DNA of 64,000 nt from Anaerotruncus colihominis. Its GTDB lineage: Bacteria > Bacillota > Clostridia > Oscillospirales > Ruminococcaceae. How positions within the stretch are numbered: position 1 is the first letter of the stretch; each line of letters begins with the position of its first letter. Position numbers and translations under genes: made by a program. Shown here one piece after another: positions 31,529 to 41,200 of the stretch. The notes beneath the pieces are model-generated. The model did not search any database. It was given only the letters and a program-made list of their open reading frames with translations, and had not been told where the DNA came from. The stretch is from NCBI GenBank assembly GCA_025146135.1, contig CP102255.1, forward strand, positions 806,001-870,000, read 5' to 3'.

Positions 31529-32305
31529 TTAATAATCAAGCAGGATGGGCACCTGCTGTTCCTCGGCAAACCGCATGGCCCGCCAGAACATGGAGAAGGC
31601 GAACTTGGCAAGAGATTGGGTGTCATACTGGGTGTGTTCCGGGATGTCTGCCTTGCTATACTGTCCATCTGAGTCTACGGTTCCGTCTACCGGGTATCCC
31701 TCCGTGTCTGCCCAGCCAAGGATGGTATCCTCATCGGCCTGCCATGCCAGCTGGTTCAGCCTTTCCAGCTCCTTCCGCAGTCCGCCCAAGGTGGCGATAG
31801 CGACGGTGTCATCGGTGGGCAGAGGGCCTTGGAACAGAAAGCTGTCGGTGAGGGGAAGCCACCAAGTCACGCCCCGAAACAGGGACCACACCCGCTCCTC
31901 GTCCGATGCAAGGCGGGCAATCAAGGGATGCTCCCCGAAGATCCAGTCCTTCTCCACGGTGGGAGGCACCGGTTCCTCGTATGTACGACAGGCGGCCACC
32001 AGCAGCATAGCGCCGAAGGCATCCCAATCCGGCTTGTCCGTGTAATAGGGCTTCTCATTATTCTCCGGCCAGGGGGCGTAGGGGGGCTGGTCCGGCTGAG
32101 AAATGGCGGCCAGAATCTGATCCCGCCAGTTCTCCACCGCCGCCTGAACATCGGTCGGGGACAATTCCTCGTCGTCGGCGGGTTCCCCATCCGGGGTGAT
32201 GCGGTTGAAGGAATATCCGTTTTCCTCCGCCCACTGCTGAACAACGGTTTTCCAGTTGTGAGAATAGTACCGGGTCAGCGTCCCGGCGTAGATGTCAAGT
32301 CCCAT
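31529..32305 (-). CDS. conserved immunity-array protein, family unknown
   Basis: 258 residues. The opening 'MGLDIYAGTLTRYYSHNWKTVVQQWAEE' is distinctive and recurs, as far as I recall, in similar arrays of gut Firmicutes, but I know no function. Middle is acidic/Pro-rich; the C-terminal part is helical ('LAKFAFSMFWRAMRFAEEQQVPILLDY'). The ATG at 32305 follows GGAGGCAAA; the open frame extends 60 codons upstream without a better start. Confidence 0.55.
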   Translation of the reverse strand: MGLDIYAGTLTRYYSHNWKTVVQQWAEENGYSFNRITPDGEPADDEELSPTDVQAAVENWRDQILAAISQPDQPPYAPWPENNEKPYYTDKPDWDAFGAMLLVAACRTYEEPVPPTVEKDWIFGEHPLIARLASDEERVWSLFRGVTWWLPLTDSFLFQGPLPTDDTVAIATLGGLRKELERLNQLAWQADEDTILGWADTEGYPVDGTVDSDGQYSKADIPEHTQYDTQSLAKFAFSMFWRAMRFAEEQQVPILLDY

Positions 32306-32330
32306 AGTGTTTGCCTCCTTTTCTGCTTGG

Positions 32331-32636
32331 TCAAAGCCGTTCCAGGGTACAGTCGTGCCCGGAATGGTCTGTATCCAAAATGATTTCCACAATGGTGTCC
32401 ATCGTCTCTTTTCCGAGATTACGGACGCTTTTTTCATAGGCCAGCCACTGGATGTGGATGGGTTGTCCATACTCATGCCGCCCAAAACCGCCCCGAAGAA
32501 TATCGTTGAAAGCGTTCAGGTTCCGACCGATCTTCCAATCCAAGCCACAGATGAACACCTGCTCCACCTCGTCATAAAAACCGGCCATGTTAGAAAAGCG
32601 GCGACCGTCAATGGTGAACATCTCTCTCATGTCCAT
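32331..32636 (-). CDS. barstar-like RNase inhibitor
   Basis: 101 residues of the barstar family, which blocks barnase-type RNases by masking the active site. 'FTIDGRRFSNMAGFYDEVEQVFICGLDWKIGRNLNAFNDILRGGFGRHEYG' is the diagnostic block, followed by 'IHIQWLAYEKSVRNLG'. AAAGGAG precedes the ATG. It overlaps the next gene's end by 10 bases. It lies 360 bases downstream of an RtcB RNA ligase gene. Confidence 0.85.
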   Translation of the reverse strand: MDMREMFTIDGRRFSNMAGFYDEVEQVFICGLDWKIGRNLNAFNDILRGGFGRHEYGQPIHIQWLAYEKSVRNLGKETMDTIVEIILDTDHSGHDCTLERL

Positions 32637-32977
32637 ATAAACGGCTCCTTTAAGTCATATTTCTCCATGATCTTATTTTCCAAGGCTTCATAGGCATCCA
32701 TATCCTCTGGTTGCGCTGGAATACCCTTTTGCCAATAACCGTTCCCATAGTAGAAAAACATAGCCCAGTAATAAGGCAGGTCATGGCTGAACATCGCCAC
32801 TCCCATGGCATCGGCCACTGGCTCTGCCAGCGGTGAGCGATCCACTATCTGGGAGGCTTCCTCATAGGAGATCCCCACCAGCTCCACCAGCAGGTGCTTC
32901 ACCAGTTCACAGAAGCTGTGCTGGTTGAATATGACCTGACCATCCTCATCTTTGAACACGATGCCATCTCTCACCAT
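32627..32977 (-). CDS. unknown immunity-array protein
   Basis: 116 residues, not recognised. N-terminal 'GIVFKDEDGQVIFNQHSFCELVKHLLVELVGISYEEASQIVDRSPL' looks like a two-helix module, then an aromatic 'DLPYYWAMFFYYGNGYWQKGIP'. It lies between RtcB and barstar genes and overlaps the barstar gene by 10 bases, so it may be part of a three-gene RNase-related unit. Confidence 0.5.
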   Translation of the reverse strand: MVRDGIVFKDEDGQVIFNQHSFCELVKHLLVELVGISYEEASQIVDRSPLAEPVADAMGVAMFSHDLPYYWAMFFYYGNGYWQKGIPAQPEDMDAYEALENKIMEKYDLKEPFIWT

Positions 32978-32995
32978 AATATTCTGCTCCGTTTC

Positions 32996-34204
32996 TTACT
33001 CCTCGTCCCCGGCCTTGAAGTTGTAGATGGGGCGGATGACCTTTACCACATCCGCCGTGGGGCCGATGTTGTCCAGAATATCCTGCATCCCCTTGTAGGC
33101 CATGGGGCACTCATCCAAGGTGGCCTTGCTCACCGAGGTGGTGTAGACCTCTGCCATCTGCTTTTTGAATTCAGACACCGTGAAGGACTGTTTGGCGTCC
33201 GCCCGGCTCATCAGGCGGCCGGCGCCGTGGGGAGCAGAGCAGTTCCAATCCTCGTTACCCTTGCCCACGCAGAGCAGGCTCCCGTCCCGCATATTGATGG
33301 GGATGAGCAGTCGCTCGCCCTCTTTGGCGGACACAGCTCCTTTCCGCAGGATCATGGCGTCGGTATCGATATAGTTGTGGATGGTGGTGAACTGCTCCTC
33401 CACATGGAGCTTCATGCCTTTGACGATCTCGTCCATCATGGCCTGCCGGTTGAGCATGGCGAAGTGCTGGACGATCTTCATGTCGTGGATATACTGCTCA
33501 AACAACTCTCCGGACACATAGGCCAGGGCCTTGGGGATGTTGGTTTGCTTGAGGTTTTTCAGTTTCTTCAGTTCTTTCTGGATCTCCTTCTCCCGGCCCT
33601 CCGCTTTCATTCGGGCAATCAGCGCCTCGATGGAGGCATCGTCAGTGCGGTTGAGCACCTTATAGCCCGCCTCCTGGTAATAGCTGGCCACCTCCACACC
33701 CAAGTGACGGCTGCCGGAGTGAACCACGATGTAGAGATTTCCCTCGTCGTCCTTGTCCACCTCAATGAAGTGGTTCCCACCACCCAGCGTACCGATGCTT
33801 TTTTCCGCCCGGAGGAGATCCACATGGCGGGCACAGCACAACTCACTCAGGTCGATCTCATTGAGGTAGCGGTGGGCCTTATCCCGGATGGAGAAGCCGG
33901 AGGGGATCTTTTCATAAATCAGCTTGTCCAGCTTTTGAAGCTCCAGCCGCCCCTCCCGGATGCGGGTGGTCTCCATGCCGCACCCGATGTCCACACCCAC
34001 CAGATTGGGCACCACCTTGTCGGTGATGGTCATGGTGGTGCCGATAGTACAGCCCGCCCCGGCGTGAATGTCGGGCATGAGCCGGATGCGGCTACCCGCC
34101 GTAAATTCCTGATTGCACAGCTCCTGAACCTGTGCGATGGAGGCGCTGTCCACCACATCGGTGAAGATCTTGGCCTCATTGTATTTTCCTTTGATTTCGA
34201 TCAT
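32996..34204 (-). CDS. rtcB: RtcB-family RNA ligase
   Basis: 402 residues. RtcB joins RNA 2',3'-cyclic phosphate or 3'-phosphate ends to 5'-OH ends, using GTP and manganese, repairing RNA cut by endoribonucleases. 'LMPDIHAGAGCTIGTTM', 'VGVDIGCGMETTRI', 'GTLGGGNHFIEV', 'VVHSGSRHLG', and 'CSAPHGAGR' (the guanylated His) are all present. ATG at 34204 with GAGGAAA upstream; an ATG 39 bases upstream is less likely because of overlap with the 34240 gene. Its place inside an array of immunity-like genes, next to a barstar, is unusual and suggests RNA repair as a protection mechanism. Confidence 0.92.
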   Translation of the reverse strand: MIEIKGKYNEAKIFTDVVDSASIAQVQELCNQEFTAGSRIRLMPDIHAGAGCTIGTTMTITDKVVPNLVGVDIGCGMETTRIREGRLELQKLDKLIYEKIPSGFSIRDKAHRYLNEIDLSELCCARHVDLLRAEKSIGTLGGGNHFIEVDKDDEGNLYIVVHSGSRHLGVEVASYYQEAGYKVLNRTDDASIEALIARMKAEGREKEIQKELKKLKNLKQTNIPKALAYVSGELFEQYIHDMKIVQHFAMLNRQAMMDEIVKGMKLHVEEQFTTIHNYIDTDAMILRKGAVSAKEGERLLIPINMRDGSLLCVGKGNEDWNCSAPHGAGRLMSRADAKQSFTVSEFKKQMAEVYTTSVSKATLDECPMAYKGMQDILDNIGPTADVVKVIRPIYNFKAGDEE

Positions 34205-34239
34205 AATTTCCTCGCAATATTCTATGGGGCATGGCCCCG

Positions 34240-34599
34240 TCAAGTCATCTCATACAGCAGGGCAGCGTCGCCCTGCACCAGTTCCAGATGGGAGCGCAGC
34301 GTTTCAAGCCCGCTTTGCACCGCCTCGGTGGGCAGATCCCAGTCCGGGGCAATTTCAGCGGCCAGCTCCGGGAGGTCCTGCTCCCGCAGAGCTGCCAGCA
34401 GTTGAGACGCCAGCTCTCCCTCCAGCAGAGCGCAGTCCAGGGTGTCCTCCGTCTGGGGAGCAGGAAAACGGACATCCAGATCCAGTTCGCTCTCACACCA
34501 GTCCCAGATGGCCATATAGACCGCGCCGGAGCAGTCGCCGTTTGACAGTTCCTGCCGCCGGCCGTCTTTGAGAAGGTAAAAGGATGCGATCTGTGACAT
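34240..34599 (-). CDS. unknown immunity-array protein
   Basis: 119 residues, not recognised. Acidic ('ESELDLDVRF', 'EDTLDCALLEGEL', 'LPELAAEIAPDWDLP') and mostly helical. GGAGGAA precedes the ATG. It lies directly upstream of rtcB on the same strand, so it may belong with it. Confidence 0.5.
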   Translation of the reverse strand: MSQIASFYLLKDGRRQELSNGDCSGAVYMAIWDWCESELDLDVRFPAPQTEDTLDCALLEGELASQLLAALREQDLPELAAEIAPDWDLPTEAVQSGLETLRSHLELVQGDAALLYEMT

Positions 34600-34617
34600 A
34601 GTTGTTCCTCCTGAATG

Positions 34618-35142
34618 TTATTCTTTTTCCATCAGCCCTTCTGCCTGCATCCGGATCACATAGAAGGCCCGCACCCAGTCCAGTTCCTGCTCCATGGATT
34701 TCTCCAAAGCCAGCAGGTGGCGCTTTCCCAGCCTGCGGTCCAGGAGGGCAAAGATGCGGACAAGAGGATTCTGGCTGACAAGGCTTTTCTCAATGCTCTG
34801 GTTGTCAAAGATCCCAAACGCCTCATAGAACACCTTTTGGTCAAAGGTGCCCTGCTCCAGCGCAAAGGCATGAGCCTGGTCGATGGCTTCTTTCGCGGAG
34901 TCGCAATCTTTCAGCGTTGTGGACCGCAGGTGATGAAATTTCGTCCACACATTCTCAAAATAGATGTAGTAGTTGCTCCGCAGTACTTCCACACCGTCCA
35001 TACGAATGGCTGCCCGGCCCTCATGGTCGGCGCTTTTGCTGTAACTGGTGGCAAAATACTGAATGTGACCCCGGAGCGCCGGGCACAGGTAATCATTCTC
35101 CAATTTGTTCCGGATTCCACTCCAAGTGGATACGCTTGCCAT
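34618..35142 (-). CDS. SF0329-family protein
   Basis: 174 residues. 'WSGIRNKLENDYLCPALRGHIQYFATSYSKSADHEGRAAIRMDGVEVLRSNYYI' is the diagnostic N-terminus of the SF0329 family, which recurs near predicted polymorphic-toxin genes; function unknown. The C-terminal half is helical ('LVRIFALLDRRLGKRHLLALEKSMEQELDW') . Good GAGAGGTGG site. Confidence 0.78.
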   Translation of the reverse strand: MASVSTWSGIRNKLENDYLCPALRGHIQYFATSYSKSADHEGRAAIRMDGVEVLRSNYYIYFENVWTKFHHLRSTTLKDCDSAKEAIDQAHAFALEQGTFDQKVFYEAFGIFDNQSIEKSLVSQNPLVRIFALLDRRLGKRHLLALEKSMEQELDWVRAFYVIRMQAEGLMEKE

Positions 35143-35153
35143 GTTACCACCTC

Positions 35154-35633
35154 TCAGTCACGATAGATACCCACGACCAGGATATAGTCATCATCTCCAT
35201 GAAAATCCTGACACTTGTTATAGAAGTCTCTCAAAGTTCTAAATTCGGCCAACGCTGCATCCCGATTTTCCACTCCGTTCTGTTGGAGATACTTGTCCAG
35301 GAAAGCATCTTCATCCACCTCATTGAGGGCAGAAACGATGTCATCCAGATCCTCCAAGAGAGTGTAGGCCACCTGACCATCATCAACGAAATCAACACCT
35401 ACGATTGCTTGGCTGAGCGGTTCATGAGAGATCGGTTCTGTCCCAGGGCATCCCACCAGCGCCATGTGGAGCTCATTCCACAGGCGGATTTTTTCGGTGT
35501 AGAGAAATTCATGCTGATTTGCCGCTGTTTTCAAAGCATCAACCGTATTCTCGCCACTGAAAACAGCATTCATGAGTTCATCTTCAGCAGGGGCGCTTCC
35601 ATAAAAATAGTGGGCAATGTTTTCAGTGTTCAT
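35154..35633 (-). CDS. DUF1877-like protein
   Basis: About 159 residues. 'EKIRLWNELHMALVGCPGTEPISHEPLSQAIVG' and 'VAYTLLEDLDDIVSALNEVDEDAFLDKY' match the DUF1877 (YfbM) pattern, a family of predicted immunity proteins. The ATG at 35633 follows GGCGAGG. Its 5' end overlaps the preceding SUKH gene by 11 bases. Confidence 0.7.
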   Translation of the reverse strand: MNTENIAHYFYGSAPAEDELMNAVFSGENTVDALKTAANQHEFLYTEKIRLWNELHMALVGCPGTEPISHEPLSQAIVGVDFVDDGQVAYTLLEDLDDIVSALNEVDEDAFLDKYLQQNGVENRDAALAEFRTLRDFYNKCQDFHGDDDYILVVGIYRD

Positions 35634-36372
35634 TGAGATACCTCGCCAGTTTCTTCTCCAGCAGTTCTGCCATATCATTGCAGAGGCGCTTTACCTTGTC
35701 CTGCTCATGGGCGTAGTACCAGATGGTTTCCTCTCCGGGGCGGAGCAGGAGCTGGTCGCCGTCCGCTTCTTTCCAGAACTCGCCCAGCACACAATACCGC
35801 TCGCCATGAATGGTCAGATTAAATGTTCCAGAGAGTTCAACGATTACGCCTGTGGATACATTGATGCCTGCGGTCAGCAGGAAAAACTCCCGCACCTGGG
35901 ACGGGAGCGTGAAGTCCAGCACGCTTTCTTGATTCCCGATCTGCTCCTCCGTGGCGGCGGGTTTGATCTCGTCAGAGGGGTCCAGCACCTTTGCCAACGC
36001 CTTGGAGAACTTGGGGTATCGGCCAAATAACTCCGGGTTATTGGCCTTGAATTCCTTTTGCTTTTCCCTCTGCACCCGCTCCTGCTCCTTACAGAAAGCG
36101 TCCAGCTCCGCCAGATACCGCTCCTGGTAGAGATTGCTGGCTTCAAATGCTGTGCCGCTCTTTTCCAGAATGGCGATGGCTCTCTTTTGGCTGCCAAACA
36201 CCGGGACCCACTGAAAACCGTGTCGGCAGGGCTTCAGTTTCAGAAATTCACCCCGACTCAGCAGGGCTTCCAACTCCGTCTCATGTTCGTCCCACCAGTT
36301 CCGCCAACTTTCTGGTGTTTCCCGCCCCTCGACCAAGTCCAGGAGTTTTTCTGTCAATGATTCTTTGTCCAT
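35623..36372 (-). CDS. SUKH/SMI1-KNR4-like immunity protein
   Basis: 249 residues. The C-terminal ~110 residues ('ATEEQIGNQESVLDFTLPSQVREFFLLTAGINVSTGVIVELSGTFNL') fit the SUKH superfamily, the largest immunity fold against nuclease toxins. The N-terminal ~130 residues are a helical, Lys/Glu-rich domain ('ELDAFCKEQERVQREKQKEF') of unknown family. The ATG at 36372 has only a weak site. Confidence 0.68.
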   Translation of the reverse strand: MDKESLTEKLLDLVEGRETPESWRNWWDEHETELEALLSRGEFLKLKPCRHGFQWVPVFGSQKRAIAILEKSGTAFEASNLYQERYLAELDAFCKEQERVQREKQKEFKANNPELFGRYPKFSKALAKVLDPSDEIKPAATEEQIGNQESVLDFTLPSQVREFFLLTAGINVSTGVIVELSGTFNLTIHGERYCVLGEFWKEADGDQLLLRPGEETIWYYAHEQDKVKRLCNDMAELLEKKLARYLNEH

Positions 36373-36408
36373 AGGTGTCCACGCTCTTTCTCCGCCATCA
36401 CTTCCACA

Positions 36409-36798
36409 TTACTCGGTAGCACAAAGCTCATTCATTTTTGGAATCAGTATTTTATCCATCCACTGGCAAACAATCTCAAAGGTATTGTTAATCTTTTCTT
36501 CATTTCCTATATCAAGATATATTTCATTGTCTCTCAAACTGTAAAACAGTGGTTGTGTGTTGATGTCTGGTTTGGCATAACCATAAGGGTCGTATGGACG
36601 GGTGTTGATTATATAGCAAACCTCTATGCTTATGCTATCCTTTGTGTTCCCGCCGAATGAGGAAAACGCAATCATATAGGTGAAATTTTTACTGTGCCTC
36701 GTAAGTGTTTTGTCGGATTTTTTATACTTGAAGCCTAAATGCCCGTACTTCCCTTGCAACTTGGTTCCAAGCATTTGCATTGCTTCGTTAAAGTTCAT
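36409..36798 (-). CDS. DUF4304-like protein
   Basis: 129 residues. 'LQGKYGHLGFKYKKSDKTLTRHSKNFTYMIAFSS' resembles the start of DUF4304-type proteins ('lk..GF.kk...f.R'), followed by a beta-rich middle and a helical end. A small family of predicted immunity proteins. Strong GGAGGGGG site. Moderate confidence because the motif is short. Confidence 0.5.
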   Translation of the reverse strand: MNFNEAMQMLGTKLQGKYGHLGFKYKKSDKTLTRHSKNFTYMIAFSSFGGNTKDSISIEVCYIINTRPYDPYGYAKPDINTQPLFYSLRDNEIYLDIGNEEKINNTFEIVCQWMDKILIPKMNELCATE

Positions 36799-36851
36799 TG
36801 TGCCCCCTCCATTTTCTCATCGTAAAAATAAATATAGTTCATTTCTCCGTT

Positions 36852-37964
36852 TCAGAGGGCGCAGGAATAGATGCTCATGGCCCCGTAATCGGTGTGCAGG
36901 ACCAGCCCGCTTTGGGTAAAGGCAAAATTCACCTGCCGCACCACAAAGGGGTCGTCAATAGAGGCCAGCAGTTGGCCGCTGCCGGTATCCCACAGCTCTA
37001 TGGGGGAGCTGCCACGATCCTGCTGAACGGCCATCAGACTGCCCCTTGTCCGCACCATACAGGTGTCTGAAAAATTTAGCCCCTGCCGGACCGAAAACGG
37101 GAAAGGATTGGCAATCTCCTCTCCGGTCTGGGTCAGATAGAACCTGCCGCCCACCGAGAAGCACTGGTCATCCGGAGAGAAGAAGGGATGCCAGCCCGCA
37201 TTGGGGATCACAACTTTTTGGGCGGACTTCAGATCGACCAGCACATACTCACCCTCGGTGACACGGTAGACCGCTTTGCTCTGCCGGGGAGAGAGCATCC
37301 CGAAGCAGTAATAGGCAAAATTCGGATCTTTTGACTTCTTACATTTTACCGTTTCCCGCCACACTTTCGTGTTGCTGCCAAAGGCAAAGACGACGATCTC
37401 CTCGCCCGTGTACCACAGGGCCAGGTCGCCACTGACATCCAGCATGGTCTTCATGCTGTTTTTCTTGTTGGCAAAGGGCGTGACCTCATGGGTGCGGAGC
37501 GAGAACTGCTGGAGAAGATAGCTGTTGTTCAGAAGAAGGGTGTCATTGGAGCAGAGGACCTGCTCATAGGTCATCCGCTTGGCACCCAGAGAGACCGTTT
37601 CAAGGCTCTCCCCGCTGCCATCGAAGTGATAGAGGGTCTCGTCCTCAAAATCTCCGACCACCCTCGTCAGGAAGAAGTCATCCCTTGCGGGAGAGGCGGC
37701 CAGGGGCATGAAGCCGTTACTGTCCTTACCGACAAACCGATGGCACCGCGCCTGCCCAACAGCGGCATCCCGATTCTGATAGACAAATCCTTTCCGCATC
37801 TGGCCCATCATGGCGCTGGCAGCCTTGCTCCTGACCTGGAAAGCGGAGTCGCACAGGATCTCCTTGACCTTCCCGCCATTCAAGCAGGTTCGGATGGTAT
37901 GGCCGTCAATTTCAATCCGCCACTGCTTATTTGTAGTGGGGTTGAGGAAGGTTTTTTCAATCAT
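36852..37964 (-). CDS. WGR-domain protein with beta-propeller-like body
   Basis: 370 residues. The first ~75 residues ('NPTTNKQWRIEIDGHTIRTCLNGGKVKE') match the WGR domain, a nucleic-acid- or chromatin-linked module also seen in conflict loci. The rest is a repeat of beta-strands with 'ARDDFFLTRVVGDFEDETLYHFDG', 'LWYTGEEIVVFAFGSNTKVW', and 'WHPFFSPDDQCFSVGGRFYL', suggesting a beta-propeller of 5-6 blades. The role in the array is unknown. Confidence 0.65.
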   Translation of the reverse strand: MIEKTFLNPTTNKQWRIEIDGHTIRTCLNGGKVKEILCDSAFQVRSKAASAMMGQMRKGFVYQNRDAAVGQARCHRFVGKDSNGFMPLAASPARDDFFLTRVVGDFEDETLYHFDGSGESLETVSLGAKRMTYEQVLCSNDTLLLNNSYLLQQFSLRTHEVTPFANKKNSMKTMLDVSGDLALWYTGEEIVVFAFGSNTKVWRETVKCKKSKDPNFAYYCFGMLSPRQSKAVYRVTEGEYVLVDLKSAQKVVIPNAGWHPFFSPDDQCFSVGGRFYLTQTGEEIANPFPFSVRQGLNFSDTCMVRTRGSLMAVQQDRGSSPIELWDTGSGQLLASIDDPFVVRQVNFAFTQSGLVLHTDYGAMSIYSCAL

Positions 37965-38236
37965 GGCTTTGACTCCTCCCTTTGAATCAGGATGGTTTTT
38001 CCCTCGGCGTTGATGTCATAAAGGTCATCCAAATGGATATGGAAGCCATCCACACGAGCGGTTTCCGCCATCCCCAGAGCGGCTTTCGCCAACAGGAGCA
38101 GCCCCGCCCGGTTTCCCGTTAACTCCAATTCATTTCCATCGGCATGGGTGGTAAAGGAGAGGTAGGCTTCCGGTTCCACTGGGAGGATAGGCAGTAGTTC
38201 GTCATTCAGTTGAATGGTCAGTGTTCTGGTTTTCAT
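37961..38236 (-). CDS. Imm32-family immunity protein
   Basis: About 91 residues. 'LELTGNRAGLLLLAKAALGMAE' and 'GFHIHLDDLYDINAEGKTILIQRE' match the Imm32 family of predicted immunity proteins for polymorphic toxins. A GTG at 38239 and ATG at 38236 are both possible starts behind GGGAGG. It overlaps the WGR gene's start by four bases. Confidence 0.7.
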   Translation of the reverse strand: MKTRTLTIQLNDELLPILPVEPEAYLSFTTHADGNELELTGNRAGLLLLAKAALGMAETARVDGFHIHLDDLYDINAEGKTILIQREESKP

Positions 38237-38257
38237 CACTTACCGAAATACCTCCCA

Positions 38258-41200
38258 TCAATCCCACCAGAAATACCAGACGGTGGACTGCCACAGGACA
38301 TCTGCCAAGGAGCCAATGCTTCCATCCTCATTCTGATCCAGATCTGGGCAGAAGCCATATTGCTCCACAGCCACCTCCATAGCTCTTTCCTTGGAGATCG
38401 GAGTTGGAAGTTCAAACTCCAATTCATCGTGGCTCATGGCGGCAGGGATGGCACCATGCTGCTGGAACCAGTATTTGGCCGCAGCCATCAGCTCCGGTGT
38501 GTCGGGGCAGTCATTCCAGTTTCCGAAGGGCAGGTAGGCGAAGATCTCCCAAGGATTCTTCACCGGGATCTTGGCCAGAATGAGCGGATAGGTCATCTCA
38601 GTATCATCATCCCAGTAGCTGGAGAAGCGGTCATTAGGTTCTCCGCCCTCCATCTCGCCCAAGACTTCCTCATCCCAGTCCATATCGTCATCTTCGGCTT
38701 CTTCCTTGCGCTGGCCGGTCAATTCCTCCAAAACCGTCTTTCCGTCCTTGACGGGGGTAGAGAGCATCTTCTTCCGGTACTCCGTTACAGCTTTGAGGTC
38801 AAATTCGTAAATGTCTACATCATTCTTCGGGTCGGCGTTCATTACCAGACATTCCAACAGCGTTTCATCATCCGCCTGGATAAGCACGGGAACAAAGCCC
38901 TCCCGTACCCCCAGCCGCTGGGCGTAGCTGTATGCCGACATGATGGGGTCATCATCTGCCATGGATGGGAAATAGGTACACTCGCAGTCCAAATACTCCA
39001 TGATGGCCTGAGCCACCTCGGAAGGCTCCAGTGTGTCCTCGTCGAAGTCCTGTCCCTGCCAGTTAGCAAAGCGTTCTTCGATCACCTCTGCCATAGCCTG
39101 ATAGTAGTCCTCGTCAAAGGGGATGAACAGGTAGGCTTCATCTTGGAACTCATCGGAGTGATACCGCTCTGGGCCGAAGAAGCAGAGGGCGTTGTCGTCA
39201 ACATCGGCAGGATAGTAGGGACTGTCGCCCTCTCCATAGTAATAGCCCGCAAAGGCACGGCCTTGATGATTGAACAGCACAGAGAACAGACAGCCGTCCA
39301 GCTCATCCCGGATAAACTCCCGCAGATCCACGCTGGCAGAATCAGCCTTGACCTTTTCTACGACCTCTCCGTACTCCGCAAGGAATTCTTCACCCATCAG
39401 GTCGTGCTCCATGCACCAGCGCAGGTAGATGGCCATGTGGTTATAAGCATTGATGGGGTCAATAGGCAGTTCCTTTTCCTCGATGCTCTCGATGTGATAG
39501 GAAGCATCGTCCATCTCACCGTCAAAATCATCATTGGAAAGGGTGCCACGAGTGATAGCATCCTGGCGGGTGGGGTTTACTACAAAACTGATCCCCCTCA
39601 TTTTGTTCAGCAGAGCGTCTGTATCATGTTCCAGTTTATAGTCCAACTCGTCCTCATAAAGCGGAATGACCTGATAGAAGTTGACCTCCTCGCCGCCCGG
39701 CAGGGTGCAGACCTCGCTGCCATCCTCCGTATCCTGGGGACCGATCAGGGTAGCAGTACACAGTTTGGTGTTGTCTGCAAATGGTTCCCGGTTCTCCACT
39801 GTATGACCATGTCCCAACCAACTGTCACAGTTGATGGGCAGACGGGCCAAGGATTTCAGCAGGCGGATGGGCCAGTACCACTTTTCGTCTTTCATGGACT
39901 CCTGATCCAGCTTCCAGTCCGCAGGCAGCGCGATAGCCAGCTCCGCCCGCTCCAGCTTATATTCCACCAGCTCCTCCGGCACATTCATCCGGTGAGCGCC
40001 CATACCCATGGTGACCAGGGTGCAATAGTCCCGCTCCTCAGTGGGCGGCACCATGCAGATGTCCACATGGATGTCTGGAGAAACCAGCTCGTGGAACACA
40101 TTCTCGACCTTGCCGAAATACTGCTGGATGTGTCCCTCGACGGCCTCCATCTCCTCCTCGGTGTAGACCTCGGGAACACCGGCTTCTTCATCCTCGGGCA
40201 TTTCGCCGTCCGGGTCATCGCCGTCATCGTCAGGGTCACCGTCCGATGACTCCCAGGAGATTTTCAGCGTCATCTGCTCCTCCGGCAGACCGACGCCAGG
40301 GCTGCGGGTGATGGTGTGCTTATCATCTGCCGCAAAACCGATAGTTTCTCCATCGTGGAGTTCCACATCGTTCTCCAGCACATAGGACACAAGGCTGGCC
40401 AAAAAGTCCCGCAGGTCGCTCGGCTTGGCATCGGTGCCCAGCACCTCCATCTCGTCTTTGCCAAACACATCCATGCCGTAGGTGTAGCCATTCATGCCAT
40501 TCTCGTTTCTCCACAGACCGAACCAGATCCAGTTGAAGATGGGTAGTTCGCCGTCCTGCATCATGTCGGCAAAGCCCTCATAGAACCGGGGTTCAAACAC
40601 CACGCCGCTGGTGTAGATGCCGGTGGCATATTCCTGACGGCAGCAGGCGGCGACCACCTTGGTGTAGAGCTTGCCCTTTTCCAGCAGGTTTTCCTCCTTG
40701 CCCAGCACCGCCACCATGATGTGGGCACAGTGCTCCTTGGCAACCTTGACGGCGTCCTCCCACATATAGTTGTTCTCGGCATTCAGTTCCGCTTCGCCGT
40801 TGGGGATGGGATAGGTCGCCAGGCTGACGGCGGCGACCATGTCGCCCACTTCGAACACCAGCGCGTCATCGTCCTTCTCCTCGCTGGCATCGTATTCATC
40901 CACGGCGATATCCCACTTTTCCTTCATGTCCCGGATGAACTGCTCTTTATCCCATTCTCCCTTGGACAGGAGGACAAATCCGGTGAAAACGCCTGTGTGG
41001 TCACTCTCATCCTCGGCCTCTGCCTCGGCCCGCTTTGCGATCTCTTTCTGGCACTCTTGAATCACCGCCGGGGCATCCTTGTCTTCGGGGTCCAGTTCTG
41101 CCCACCGCTGGGCGTAGGGGATAGCCTGTTCCTCCTGCCCATAGAGATACTGATAGCCGTAGGCCATCCGCATATTCCACTCCGCCTTGTCCTGGCCTTC

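Noticed and set aside
34205..34243. Longer RtcB start at 34243
   Set aside because: It would overlap the preceding gene and lacks a site, and the added residues do not resemble RtcB; the ATG at 34204 has GAGGAAA.
38210..40249. A 679-codon open frame on the plus strand
   Set aside because: It is antisense to the giant immunity protein, without ribosome binding site or recognisable motifs; GC-rich third positions in the sense gene create it.
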